In this document: positions 33,854-41,213 of the stretch, piece after piece
Position numbering within the stretch: position 1 is the stretch's first letter
How the letters are laid out: the number at the start of each line of letters is the position of its first letter
Origin: UBA1563 sp037440065
Lineage (GTDB): Bacteria; Bacteroidota; Ignavibacteria; Ignavibacteriales; Ignavibacteriaceae
NCBI GenBank assembly: GCA_037440065.1
Contig: JBBIUV010000015.1
Location: 1 to 64,000 of the forward strand
Length of the DNA: 64,000 nucleotides
Direction of reading: 5' to 3'
Made by a program: the position numbers and the translations under genes
The notes under the pieces: generated by a model
The model's input: only the letters and a program-made list of their open reading frames with translations
The model's database searches: none
What the model was told of the DNA's origin: nothing

Positions 33854-34189
33854 TTACAGTGAAGAATTCTCATCTCGCATTGAAGAAACGACTACTGACA
33901 GCGGCGAATTGAAGACTTACATTGAAGAAATGAAGACTTACATTGACGCAAAGCCAAGTTACAATGAAGAAAAACGAACTTACAGCCGTGCAAAGCAGGT
34001 TTACATTGACGCAAAACACAAATGCAGTTGCGCAAAGTCAAGTTGCACTGACACAAAATCAGTTTACACTGACACAATGTCAAAATGAAGTCCCTCAAAG
34101 CCAAGTTGCATTGACGTGACGCACATTTACAATTGCGCAAAATCAAGTGGCAGCTTCGCAAAACGAAGTTACAGTGATGCAAAACGAAA
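33854..34189. repeat. Sixteen degenerate 21-bp tandem repeats (seven-residue coding relic)
   Basis: Units start every 21 bp from 33854 to 34169 with consensus near TTACATTGACGCAAARCCAAG; sixteen units fill exactly 336 bp. One + frame reads TLTQSQV, ALTQNQF, TLTQCQN, IAQNQVA, VTVMQNE-type heptads, a coiled-coil pattern, but has TGA stops in units 3, 4 and 13. Two other frames (+ at 33846-34088 and - at 33892-34182) are open only because the unit is a multiple of three. Best read as a decayed coiled-coil repeat gene. Confidence 0.7.
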
Positions 34190-34236
34190 TAAAAAGTCTG
34201 AAAACTGCTTTTTTATGCTGAAAACACAGAAAATGA

Positions 34237-34410
34237 CACTGAGACTTTGGGAAAGGGGAAACTGAGTTAATTACTCACAGCGGCGCAAAACTTGAATACT
34301 TGATGCCTGCTTATCAAACATCTTTGTGGGGATATCTTCACAGCATCCATACGGTTAGAAAAAGTGTGATGAAGAATGAGAGCGAGCTTACGATGTTGAA
34401 AATTGGGTAA
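34237..34410 (+). pseudogene. Possible gene remnant after the tandem repeat
   Basis: After the repeat, a + frame runs open for about 50 codons to a TAA at 34408-34410. It reads GAKLEYLMPAYQTSLW, GYLHSIHTVRKSVMKNE and LTMLKIG, which looks protein-like but has no start signal. It may be the C-terminal remnant of the same decayed gene as the repeat. Nothing else is recognisable in 34190-34432. Confidence 0.3.
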
Positions 34411-34432
34411 AATATTGTGAATTGATTTTATT

Positions 34433-35497
34433 CTACGCATATTTCTCCATAAAAGCATGATGTACAGATTCTAAATTGTTCATTGAGACACCAACATGAC
34501 TAGCATTGATCATTGTCTTTCTTTCATCACCACTGAAATAGCTCAATACATCTTTATTCGCAAACCGATAGAAATCAAACGTAATTAATTCATCAAATCT
34601 TTTTCTTACACTTCCATCCGGATCAAGACAAATAACATCAATATTTTTCAAGTGCTTAGATTTAATGATTGCAGCTTTGAATAAATATTGAATATAAGTA
34701 TCTGTTTTAGGTAAGGAATAACCAATGAATCGTATTTGATTTGATTCCTCTATTATTTTTTTTGCAACACTCCACACCTGTGCAATTTGTTTGTCTAATC
34801 CTTTGGCCCATGTTGGCGGTACTATTACATCAGAATCAACACTTCCGTGAAGTTTTGCTAAAAATATCGAACCAGAAGAATATTCTTTGGGTTCACGAAT
34901 AATCTTAAAAGGTTCTCCATTTCTTAAATTCGAACTGAAAAATTGAGTGATTTCTTCAATAACTAAATCGTAGTTCAGACTGATTATATTGTATTTCGCA
35001 TCAACACTGGATGGTGGTAGATAATCTAACTCGGTTCTAATAAAACGATTTCCACTATCGGTTATATCGGTTTTTCTAATCATACCTCCCAAAAGGCTTG
35101 CTATAAAATACGCGTACAGTGTTGATGTTTTATCTCCTTTGCTGAAAATAGATGAGTGCCAACTGCCCGATATCAATTCTTGATCAGCTAATTTTGGAGT
35201 GTAGTATGTTATTACAGTTTGAATATATTTAATGAATGAAGGTTTCAACTTTTTTCTCTCAAGAAATCGCTCCATTTCAAGAATAGACAAAATTTCTTCA
35301 ATGTTATTGAGATTGGTGTTAAAATAATTTTTGCTAATACTTAGCTTTTCAATTGTGTCGAAAACCTGCAAGAAGTATTTGTAATCAGTAGGATTTGAAA
35401 AGAACAAATCTTTTGATTTAATAAGAAAGTTGCTTGTTACTGGCAAACCAAGAGGAGCTGAAAATCCGGCACCAAGTATGTAAGTTATTTTTTCCAT
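34433..35497 (-). CDS. SIR2-like domain protein, probable defence NADase
   Basis: A 354-residue protein with all hallmarks of the SIR2-like family. YILGAGFSAPLG (residues 6-17) is the NAD-binding GAGxS loop. SLNYDLVIEE (near residue 173) gives the catalytic Asn, LAKLHGSVD (near 213) the catalytic His, and IRFIGYSLPKTD (near 257) the GYS motif. No Sir2 zinc-binding Cys pairs are present, separating it from deacetylases. Many anti-phage systems (Thoeris, DSR, SIR2-HerA, SPARSA) use such domains to destroy NAD on infection. It starts 4 nt after the stop of the zinc-ribbon/DUF4145-like gene, so the two are translationally linked. I cannot match the pair to a named system. Confidence 0.82.
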   Translation of the reverse strand: MEKITYILGAGFSAPLGLPVTSNFLIKSKDLFFSNPTDYKYFLQVFDTIEKLSISKNYFNTNLNNIEEILSILEMERFLERKKLKPSFIKYIQTVITYYTPKLADQELISGSWHSSIFSKGDKTSTLYAYFIASLLGGMIRKTDITDSGNRFIRTELDYLPPSSVDAKYNIISLNYDLVIEEITQFFSSNLRNGEPFKIIREPKEYSSGSIFLAKLHGSVDSDVIVPPTWAKGLDKQIAQVWSVAKKIIEESNQIRFIGYSLPKTDTYIQYLFKAAIIKSKHLKNIDVICLDPDGSVRKRFDELITFDFYRFANKDVLSYFSGDERKTMINASHVGVSMNNLESVHHAFMEKYA

Positions 35498-35501
35498 GCT
35501 G

Positions 35502-36236
35502 TTATTGTGGCTTTATTTTTTCATCTTTTTTGCTAAAAACATTTTCGTATAATTTCTTAATTGTATTCACTTTTTCTTTTTTAATTTCAGGAGTGACATA
35601 TATTTCGTAGAGAATAGTTTTTAATGTTTCAATAATTAATTTTAGAAATTTGGATTCCCACTTATCCCAAGACTGTTCATGAATTTTGTCACTTGTCATT
35701 TGTTGAATATGCCCAAGAACATCAAAAAGTTCAGTGTCAAGATTTGGGTATTTTGTTTTTAAACTTCTTATCTGTTCATCATATTTTCCTTGAGCAACCT
35801 TTTCAATTATTAGAAGTTCGTAAATTGTTTTCCGCATGCAAGCTGAGGCTCCTGTGAGATAATTCATTTTCATACAGCCATCTGCTTCAGAAATTAACTC
35901 CCTAAGGATTTTTGGGATTCTGTCATCAAGCACAAAAAATGTAGTCGGAACTGAGTAGAATATTTTAGAATCTATGTCCCCATCTTTAAATGCATAATGA
36001 CGACGAATTGTTCCTCTGTCATATTCTTCGTATCTAACATCAAATGATAAGTGCATCGATTTTTTCCCACAAGAAGAGCATTCCGCGATAAAAATATTAC
36101 AAGGTTTTTCTTTTGACCAATCGAATTTTACTACACTTTTTATAGAATAGGGCAGGTTGTTTCTATTGCAAAAGGGACAGTTGAAAACTACGTGGTCGAT
36201 AAAATATTTTTTATCTAAATGTGACATGTCGGGCAT
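35502..36236 (-). CDS. Zinc-ribbon/DUF4145-like protein paired with the SIR2 gene
   Basis: A 244-residue protein. CPFC at residues 20-23 and CSSC at 53-56 form a zinc ribbon. Residues about 105-215 match DUF4145 style: ILRELISEADGCMKMNYLTG, ASACMRKTIYELLIIEKVA and DKIHEQSWDKWESKFLKL, all helical. DUF4145 domains are often found with restriction and other defence genes. The stop lies 4 nt before the SIR2-like start. A likely role is sensing or nucleic-acid binding that triggers the SIR2 effector; this is inference. The C-terminal 25 residues are Lys-rich. Confidence 0.68.
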   Translation of the reverse strand: MPDMSHLDKKYFIDHVVFNCPFCNRNNLPYSIKSVVKFDWSKEKPCNIFIAECSSCGKKSMHLSFDVRYEEYDRGTIRRHYAFKDGDIDSKIFYSVPTTFFVLDDRIPKILRELISEADGCMKMNYLTGASACMRKTIYELLIIEKVAQGKYDEQIRSLKTKYPNLDTELFDVLGHIQQMTSDKIHEQSWDKWESKFLKLIIETLKTILYEIYVTPEIKKEKVNTIKKLYENVFSKKDEKIKPQ

Positions 36237-36281
36237 GATTTACCTCTTTTAAATAATTTTGTAATCGCATATAAAACTATT

Positions 36282-36641
36282 TTAATCCTTCTTGTTTTCT
36301 AATATTGTCGGCAGCTTTAAAAGAAAAAATAAATAACCCCATATTGCTTGTTCGATAAAAAACAAATAAATCAAAAATGTAAATTTCTGACCCATTTCTA
36401 CAATTGTAGTTACTGAAACATTTATTGTTCCGCTCGAACTATGAGTCGCTTGGCTTTGAAGAGATAGAATCGACCCGAACAGTGTCGCAAGATTCCATGT
36501 TGCGAGAAGGAGAAACACACCAAGCAAAACATAGGACAATTGCATATAGAGTTTCCTATATCCCAAGGGATGTTTGTAGGCGATAAAGGTTATTGCAGAA
36601 ATGGCTGCGACGGATAATGATGCAATTATAGTTTCTATCAT
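36282..36641 (-). CDS. Small membrane protein of the defence-like island
   Basis: A protein of 119 residues if the ATG at 36641 is used. That start is preferred over the one at 36698 because it avoids overlap with the upstream gene and has AAAGG upstream. Three hydrophobic segments are visible (residues about 2-22, 36-58 and 88-110), the second being YVLLGVFLLLATWNLATLFG. A Ser/Thr-rich stretch lies between the second and third. No family is recognised. It follows the OB-fold-like membrane protein by 23 nt, suggesting the two membrane proteins act as a pair. Confidence 0.55.
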   Translation of the reverse strand: MIETIIASLSVAAISAITFIAYKHPLGYRKLYMQLSYVLLGVFLLLATWNLATLFGSILSLQSQATHSSSGTINVSVTTIVEMGQKFTFLIYLFFIEQAIWGYLFFLLKLPTILENKKD

Positions 36642-36664
36642 AGTATTAAAACCTTTGGGAATAA

Positions 36665-37309
36665 TTATTGTTGATGCATAAATGTAAAATCTGTACATGC
36701 CATCAATGCTTGGTTTGGAACACTAAGATCTAGAACACCTCTAACCTGAATAATATCTCCCTTTCTAAGTGAGTATAAATCAACTTCTTTTGTTTTATCG
36801 AATTTAGCTATTACACTGTCATTCGAATCTTCACGAAGGGAAAACAGGTGTACACTTAAATTATTGTTACCAATTTTACTAACACTCATTACCTTTCCTT
36901 TCCATTCCACAGTTTTCCCATTCCATTTATCAACAAAATTGTGTTGTTCTCTGAATCTTTCATCAAAACTGTAATATAATCTATAATACTCTTCAATCGA
37001 TGGTATCTGTGCATTTGTTGGTTCTGTTGGGATTAATTCTTTAACTCTTTCTCCCTCTCTTGTCTTACTAAGACCAATGTTACGAACTTCTTTTTTTTTG
37101 TATTCTTCTATTTGCTCTTTAGGGTCTTCAAAAAAATTGGTTTTCTTAAATAATCCGATAATTGCTACTGCAGTTTCAACAAGCAGTGCGGGGACAAGTT
37201 GACTTAAATATTTGTCGTCAATCTTAATAATACCTATAAGTGAACTCAAAGTAACGAGAGCAGTAATTAGATAAATGAACAAAAAAGTATAGAATAAATG
37301 TTTTTTCAT
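36665..37309 (-). CDS. Membrane protein with C-terminal OB-fold-like domain
   Basis: A 214-residue protein. Two hydrophobic segments (residues about 5-24 and 36-53) are followed by a charged linker. Residues about 125-214 (VEWKGKVMSVSKIG, NNNLSVHLFSLRED, VIAKFDKTKEVDLYSLRKGD, IIQVRGVLDL) fit the beta-strand and GDxIxVxG pattern of tRNA_anti-like OB folds. That domain would lie in the cytoplasm if both helices span. The gene is 23 nt before the smaller membrane protein and 125 nt after the PD-(D/E)XK gene. Function unknown; membrane-bound nucleic-acid or nucleotide sensing is one idea. Confidence 0.6.
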   Translation of the reverse strand: MKKHLFYTFLFIYLITALVTLSSLIGIIKIDDKYLSQLVPALLVETAVAIIGLFKKTNFFEDPKEQIEEYKKKEVRNIGLSKTREGERVKELIPTEPTNAQIPSIEEYYRLYYSFDERFREQHNFVDKWNGKTVEWKGKVMSVSKIGNNNLSVHLFSLREDSNDSVIAKFDKTKEVDLYSLRKGDIIQVRGVLDLSVPNQALMACTDFTFMHQQ

Positions 37310-37434
37310 AAGACCTCTTTATAAATAATATTTTCTCCGCTCATGCGGTTTGTTCATCACTATTAAAAATATGAACTTAAATGTAATGGATGCATGACGG
37401 CCCAACCATCGGCTTGAAAAATTGTTGCCCTATC

Positions 37435-38244
37435 TTACTTAGGTTCAATGATAACCTTCACTTGAAACTCCTCTGTTGTTTGTGATAAATCATTCTCAAT
37501 TCCATTTGGATTAGAAATCCAAGAGTCTGGATCGTAAACAAAGCATATTAATTTTGAACAATCAGGGTGTTGTTTATACTTCTCTATGTCTATAATTAAC
37601 TGTTCACCCAATTGTTTGGCTTTCAGCGTAGATCTTGTCTTTTTCAATTCGATAGCAACTTTTTCACTTTTTAACAGAAAGTCCATTCTAGAGCAACCTC
37701 CAGCATAACTTGGAGTCCATTCTTCGGCTCGTATATCATCAAAGAAAAGATATAAAAGTGAATGGAATAAATCCTGCATGTCATACTCATCTTCTATTGC
37801 TATTGTTGGTCTTTCATCATGTCGGTTTCTAAGTTGACGAATTACTTTGCCAAATCTAGATGTTATTAGATTTATAGCATAATCCGAAGTTGCTTTCTTC
37901 GTCTTATTGGTTTTTGTTTTTGCGTATAATCTAATGTAGGATATCCCTTTTGTGAGTTCGTTGCTGAGCGGTAGAATATCATTTCTATTGTAATACGTTT
38001 GCATACTAACACTATTTACACTTCCTTCGGGTATTGGAATTTCACGTAACTTCGAAAATAAACCTTTATCAAATGCAATTAATTCTTCTCTTAATTTTGC
38101 ATAAGAATCCCAGATACCAATAAATTCACTATCGCTTGCTACACTACCATTGCTTTGATAATAGAAAGTTACAAGTTCAGAAAGTTGACTAAAATCCGTA
38201 ATTACTCTATTAAACGAACTACCCAAATTCATTCTCTTATCCAT
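37435..38244 (-). CDS. PD-(D/E)XK nuclease-domain protein (DpnII/MboI type)
   Basis: A 269-residue protein. The N-terminal 130 residues are helical. Residues about 140-265 hold a nuclease-like domain: TIAIEDEYDMQDLFHSLLYL, then GGCSRMDFLLKSEKVAIELKK with the Asp near 185 and the ExK near 197, and KLICFVYDPDSWISNPNG near the end. This order of EDE-H, RxDF, ELK and CFVYDP is the pattern of the REase_DpnII-MboI family domains widespread in defence loci. No methylase is adjacent, so it is not a simple type II restriction pair. It is the first gene of the - strand island and could act alone or with the membrane genes. Confidence 0.72.
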   Translation of the reverse strand: MDKRMNLGSSFNRVITDFSQLSELVTFYYQSNGSVASDSEFIGIWDSYAKLREELIAFDKGLFSKLREIPIPEGSVNSVSMQTYYNRNDILPLSNELTKGISYIRLYAKTKTNKTKKATSDYAINLITSRFGKVIRQLRNRHDERPTIAIEDEYDMQDLFHSLLYLFFDDIRAEEWTPSYAGGCSRMDFLLKSEKVAIELKKTRSTLKAKQLGEQLIIDIEKYKQHPDCSKLICFVYDPDSWISNPNGIENDLSQTTEEFQVKVIIEPK

Positions 38245-38332
38245 GTATTTAATGATTAAGCTGTTCTGATTTATATATTTAATTATTGTTTAAACTCCAA
38301 GCTTTCAAGATGCCATTTCCCACCAATTTAAA

Positions 38333-38971
38333 TTATTGACTTAAATACTCAGACAACAACTTGCCTGTAGCAATATAATATGCTAACATGTGCGCGTTTG
38401 TTGAGGCTTCCTTGGTTGCGAAAATGTTTCCACTTACACATTCAACAGAAATTTCAATCCGGTTATCAACCGGAGATTTGGTAACGGTATATCCGTATCG
38501 CACACTTGCTTCTGTCGGGTTGTACGTTTGCAAAACATAATCGGTAACAATTTGCAATTTCATTGAACTGAACCTACCAATAAAACTTTGAGCTCGGCCC
38601 CAAGCATTTTTTTCATCTTCAATATTAATTTTGAAAACGAGTGGTTGTCGCATAGCAGCTATGTAAGCATCTTGTTTTATTCTGTACTGTTGGAAAGCAT
38701 ACCTTGTTATGAGGGTGTCACTTTTTACAAAGCCGTAGGTTGAATCTAATTTAACTTGAAGGTAGAGCCATGTTTTACCTGTAACTAAAACACTGTCTCC
38801 GTAGTTGAGTGTAGCAATCTGATTGCTCATTGTATAATCCCGCATGTAAACACCGGTATTGTCATTTACTACGAACATAACTAATTCCGGTATTTGTGTA
38901 ACTTTTGTTGCCGAACAACCGGCAAATAGAACCAGAGCACTAAAACAAATAATCCGTATTTTCATCTTCAT
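38333..38971 (-). CDS. Lipoprotein with SH3-like domain
   Basis: A 212-residue protein if started at the ATG at 38971, which has AGGG 5 nt upstream and gives a clean lipoprotein signal (KMKIRIICFSALVLFAGCSA, lipobox FAGC). Residues about 30-85 look like a bacterial SH3 domain (VNDNTGVYMRDYTMSNQIATL, NYGDSVLVTGKTWLYLQVKL, TYGFVKSDTL). The remainder is an alpha/beta domain I do not recognise (RIEISVECVSGNIFATKEAS). It probably faces the periplasm. It may be a host gene at the edge of the defence-like island. Confidence 0.72.
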   Translation of the reverse strand: MKMKIRIICFSALVLFAGCSATKVTQIPELVMFVVNDNTGVYMRDYTMSNQIATLNYGDSVLVTGKTWLYLQVKLDSTYGFVKSDTLITRYAFQQYRIKQDAYIAAMRQPLVFKINIEDEKNAWGRAQSFIGRFSSMKLQIVTDYVLQTYNPTEASVRYGYTVTKSPVDNRIEISVECVSGNIFATKEASTNAHMLAYYIATGKLLSEYLSQ

Positions 38972-39191
38972 TGACCCTAAGTGAAAAAAAACAGTTATCA
39001 TTATAGCTTAAAAAAGCCCCTTGTAAATATAATTGAAAAGGAGGGAAACTCAATTTAAAAAAAAGAGGAGTTGCCTCTCCTATTTTTTCTCTATCAGTTT
39101 TACCTTTAAGAGTTTTACTTTTCTTGGTTATTGAATCATCATAAAAATTGAAAAAGCCAAGTGGAAGCTGGAAATATTTTTCTTCTCCATC

Positions 39192-39221
39192 GCTGTATTT
39201 CCCCAATTCTTTTTATTTTTG
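39192..39221 (+). promoter_or_regulatory. Possible FCB-type promoter for the etf operon
   Basis: TATTTTTG (39214-39221) fits TAnnTTTG; upstream GCTG (39192-39195) is only a weak -33 box at 18 nt spacing. The start of etfB follows 24 nt later. A hairpin AGAGG-AGTTG-CCTCT with A/T tracts lies earlier in the same gap, near 39064-39078. Confidence 0.4.
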
Positions 39222-39245
39222 TTTTGCAAATAATTCAGGGAACGC

Positions 39246-40133
39246 ATGTATAATTCTATTGTATTAGTTAAGCAAGTGCCCGACACCGCAAACATTTCGG
39301 GCAAAGTTATGAAGGAAGACGGAACGGTCAACCGCTCAAAACTTCCGGCGATATTTAATCACGAAGATAAAGTCGCGCTTGAGTTGGCGCTTCAGGTTAA
39401 AGAAAAATATGGCGGCAAAGTTACCGCAATTACCATGGGACCTCCGAGAGCTTCCGATATTTTGCGTGAGTGTTTATACATGGGAGCCGATGAAGTTTTT
39501 CTTATAAGCGATAGAAAATTTGCCGGAGCCGATACGCTCGCAACTTCTTATGTGTTAAGCGAAGCGATAAACAAGGTCGGGAATTATCATTTCATTTTCG
39601 GCGGCAGACAGGCAATAGACGGAGACACGGCTCAGGTCGGACCGCAAACAGCCGACAAACTTAACATTCCGCAAGTTACCTACGCAGAACAGATCATCGA
39701 TATTAAAAAAAATAAAGTTACCATTAAAAGAAAAATAGACGGCGGACACGAGATCGTTCAAGCAACAATGCCGGTTTTAGTTACCGTTATAAAAGAAGCC
39801 GCAGAACCGCGTCCGTTCAGCGCAAAAAAAGTTATGGCGTATAAAGGGGCAAAATCTTTAACCGATCTTGAAAAATTGACCGAAGGAAATTCACTTCTTT
39901 ACACCGACACGCTCATCCACGAATATCAAGAAAGAAATCTTTTTATTTCAACCTTAACGATGGATGATCTTCAACTTGATGTTGACCGCTGCGGCGTAAA
40001 AGGATCGCCGACAAAAGTCCATAAAGTGGAGTCGGTTGTGCTCGCAGGCGGAAATCAAACAAGAGTAGAACCGACAAAAGACGGTATCGGAATATTGATC
40101 GATAAACTTTTGGAAGATCATATACTCGGATAA
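39246..40133 (+). CDS. etfB: Electron transfer flavoprotein beta subunit
   Basis: A 295-residue EtfB/FixA protein. VLVKQVPDTA at the start, ALELALQVKEKYGGKVTAITMGPP, and FAGADTLATSYVLSEAI (near residue 96) are family blocks. GGRQAIDGDTAQVGPQ near residue 119 is the AMP/FAD-binding loop. It pairs with EtfA (53 nt downstream) to carry electrons from the acyl-CoA dehydrogenase encoded next. It is about 35 residues longer than the classical beta subunit, as seen in many anaerobe forms. Whether this ETF bifurcates cannot be decided by eye. Confidence 0.95.
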   Translation: MYNSIVLVKQVPDTANISGKVMKEDGTVNRSKLPAIFNHEDKVALELALQVKEKYGGKVTAITMGPPRASDILRECLYMGADEVFLISDRKFAGADTLATSYVLSEAINKVGNYHFIFGGRQAIDGDTAQVGPQTADKLNIPQVTYAEQIIDIKKNKVTIKRKIDGGHEIVQATMPVLVTVIKEAAEPRPFSAKKVMAYKGAKSLTDLEKLTEGNSLLYTDTLIHEYQERNLFISTLTMDDLQLDVDRCGVKGSPTKVHKVESVVLAGGNQTRVEPTKDGIGILIDKLLEDHILG

Positions 40134-40186
40134 AAACGTAGCGCAGATAAGACTGCGAAAAAATGTAAACAAACAGAAAAAAAATT

Positions 40187-41206
40187 ATGCAAAATCTCTC
40201 AAATGAAGTTTGGGTTTTTATTGAACAGCGAAACGGAAAAGCTGCTGATGTAAGTCTGGAGCTTCTCTGCAAAGGAAGAAAATTAGCCGAACAATTGCAC
40301 GGACCGTTGAAAGCTGTGGTTATTGGCGAAGATGTAAAAGCTATTGCCGAAGAAACTTTTAAATACGGCGCAAACGAAGTGCTGTTGATTCAACACAAGG
40401 AATTAAAAAATTTCCGCACACTTCCTTACAGCAGAATATTAAACGATCTCGTTACAAAATTTTCTCCGCGAATCGTTTTGTTCGGCGCAACGGTTATTGG
40501 GCGGGACCTCGCACCGCGTGTTGCTTCAAATACAAAAAGCGGATTAACGGCTGATTGTACCGAGTTACGCATCGACACGATCACGTACCTCGGAAAAGAA
40601 TGCAAAGATATTTTACTTCAAATCCGTCCTGCTTTTGGTGGAAATATTATCGCGACAATCATTACTCCCGATAATCCAGTGCAAATGGCGACGGTTCGCG
40701 AAGGGGTAATGGAATTGTCCCCGCTCGAAAAACCGAACAAAGTAAAGATCACCGAGATTCCTTTTCTCACTGATCCAACCGACGCGTTGGTTGAGATCAT
40801 TGAACAATTTCATCAGGAAAATAAAGTAAATCTAAAAGGAGCGCCGGTAATTGTTGCAGGCGGGTACGGACTCGGCACCGCGGCAAACTTTAAATTGATC
40901 CACGAACTTGCGCACGTGCTCGGCGGAGAAGTTGCTGGAAGCCGCGCCGCTGTTGATGCCGGTTTTGTTCCACACGAACGGCAGGTTGGACAAACGGGAG
41001 TTACGGTTAGACCAAAACTTTACATTGCCGTCGGAATTTCCGGAGCAATTCAACACCGCGCGGGAATGCAGGAAGCGAACAAAATTATCGCGATCAACAC
41101 TGATCCCGACGCGCCGATTTTTCAAATTGCGCATTACGGAATTGTCGGCGACGCCGTCGATATTATTCCAAAATTCATTGATGCCTATAAACATAAATTG
41201 AAATAG
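40187..41206 (+). CDS. etfA: Electron transfer flavoprotein alpha subunit
   Basis: A 339-residue EtfA/FixB protein. Residues 1-200 are the N-terminal alpha/beta domain (LFGATVIGRDLAPRVASNTKSG, TADCTEL). The C-terminal FAD domain has GSRAAVDAGFVPHERQVGQTG, ISGAIQHRAGM and INTDPDAPIFQIAHYGIVGD, which hold FAD tightly. It forms a heterodimer with EtfB. The stop is 7 nt before the acyl-CoA dehydrogenase gene, so the three genes form one operon for fatty-acid or acyl-CoA oxidation. Confidence 0.96.
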   Translation: MQNLSNEVWVFIEQRNGKAADVSLELLCKGRKLAEQLHGPLKAVVIGEDVKAIAEETFKYGANEVLLIQHKELKNFRTLPYSRILNDLVTKFSPRIVLFGATVIGRDLAPRVASNTKSGLTADCTELRIDTITYLGKECKDILLQIRPAFGGNIIATIITPDNPVQMATVREGVMELSPLEKPNKVKITEIPFLTDPTDALVEIIEQFHQENKVNLKGAPVIVAGGYGLGTAANFKLIHELAHVLGGEVAGSRAAVDAGFVPHERQVGQTGVTVRPKLYIAVGISGAIQHRAGMQEANKIIAINTDPDAPIFQIAHYGIVGDAVDIIPKFIDAYKHKLK

Positions 41207-41213
41207 AGGAACT

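Noticed and set aside
33846..34088. 80-codon + strand open frame over the tandem repeats
   Set aside because: It is open only because the 21-bp unit is a multiple of three; another frame shows the more regular heptads and this one has no ribosome site or homology.
33892..34182. 96-codon Cys/Leu-rich - strand open frame over the same repeats
   Set aside because: An antisense shadow of the repeat; its LRxCxxx steps follow from the unit sequence.
33854..34189. CRISPR array
   Set aside because: Units are contiguous, degenerate and without spacers, and no cas gene is present.
34267..34458. 63-codon - strand open frame after the SIR2-like gene
   Set aside because: It overlaps the SIR2-like 3' end and has no signal; the + strand remnant is more protein-like.
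40832..41194. 120-codon - strand open frame
   Set aside because: Antisense to the FAD domain of etfA; coding signal belongs to etfA.
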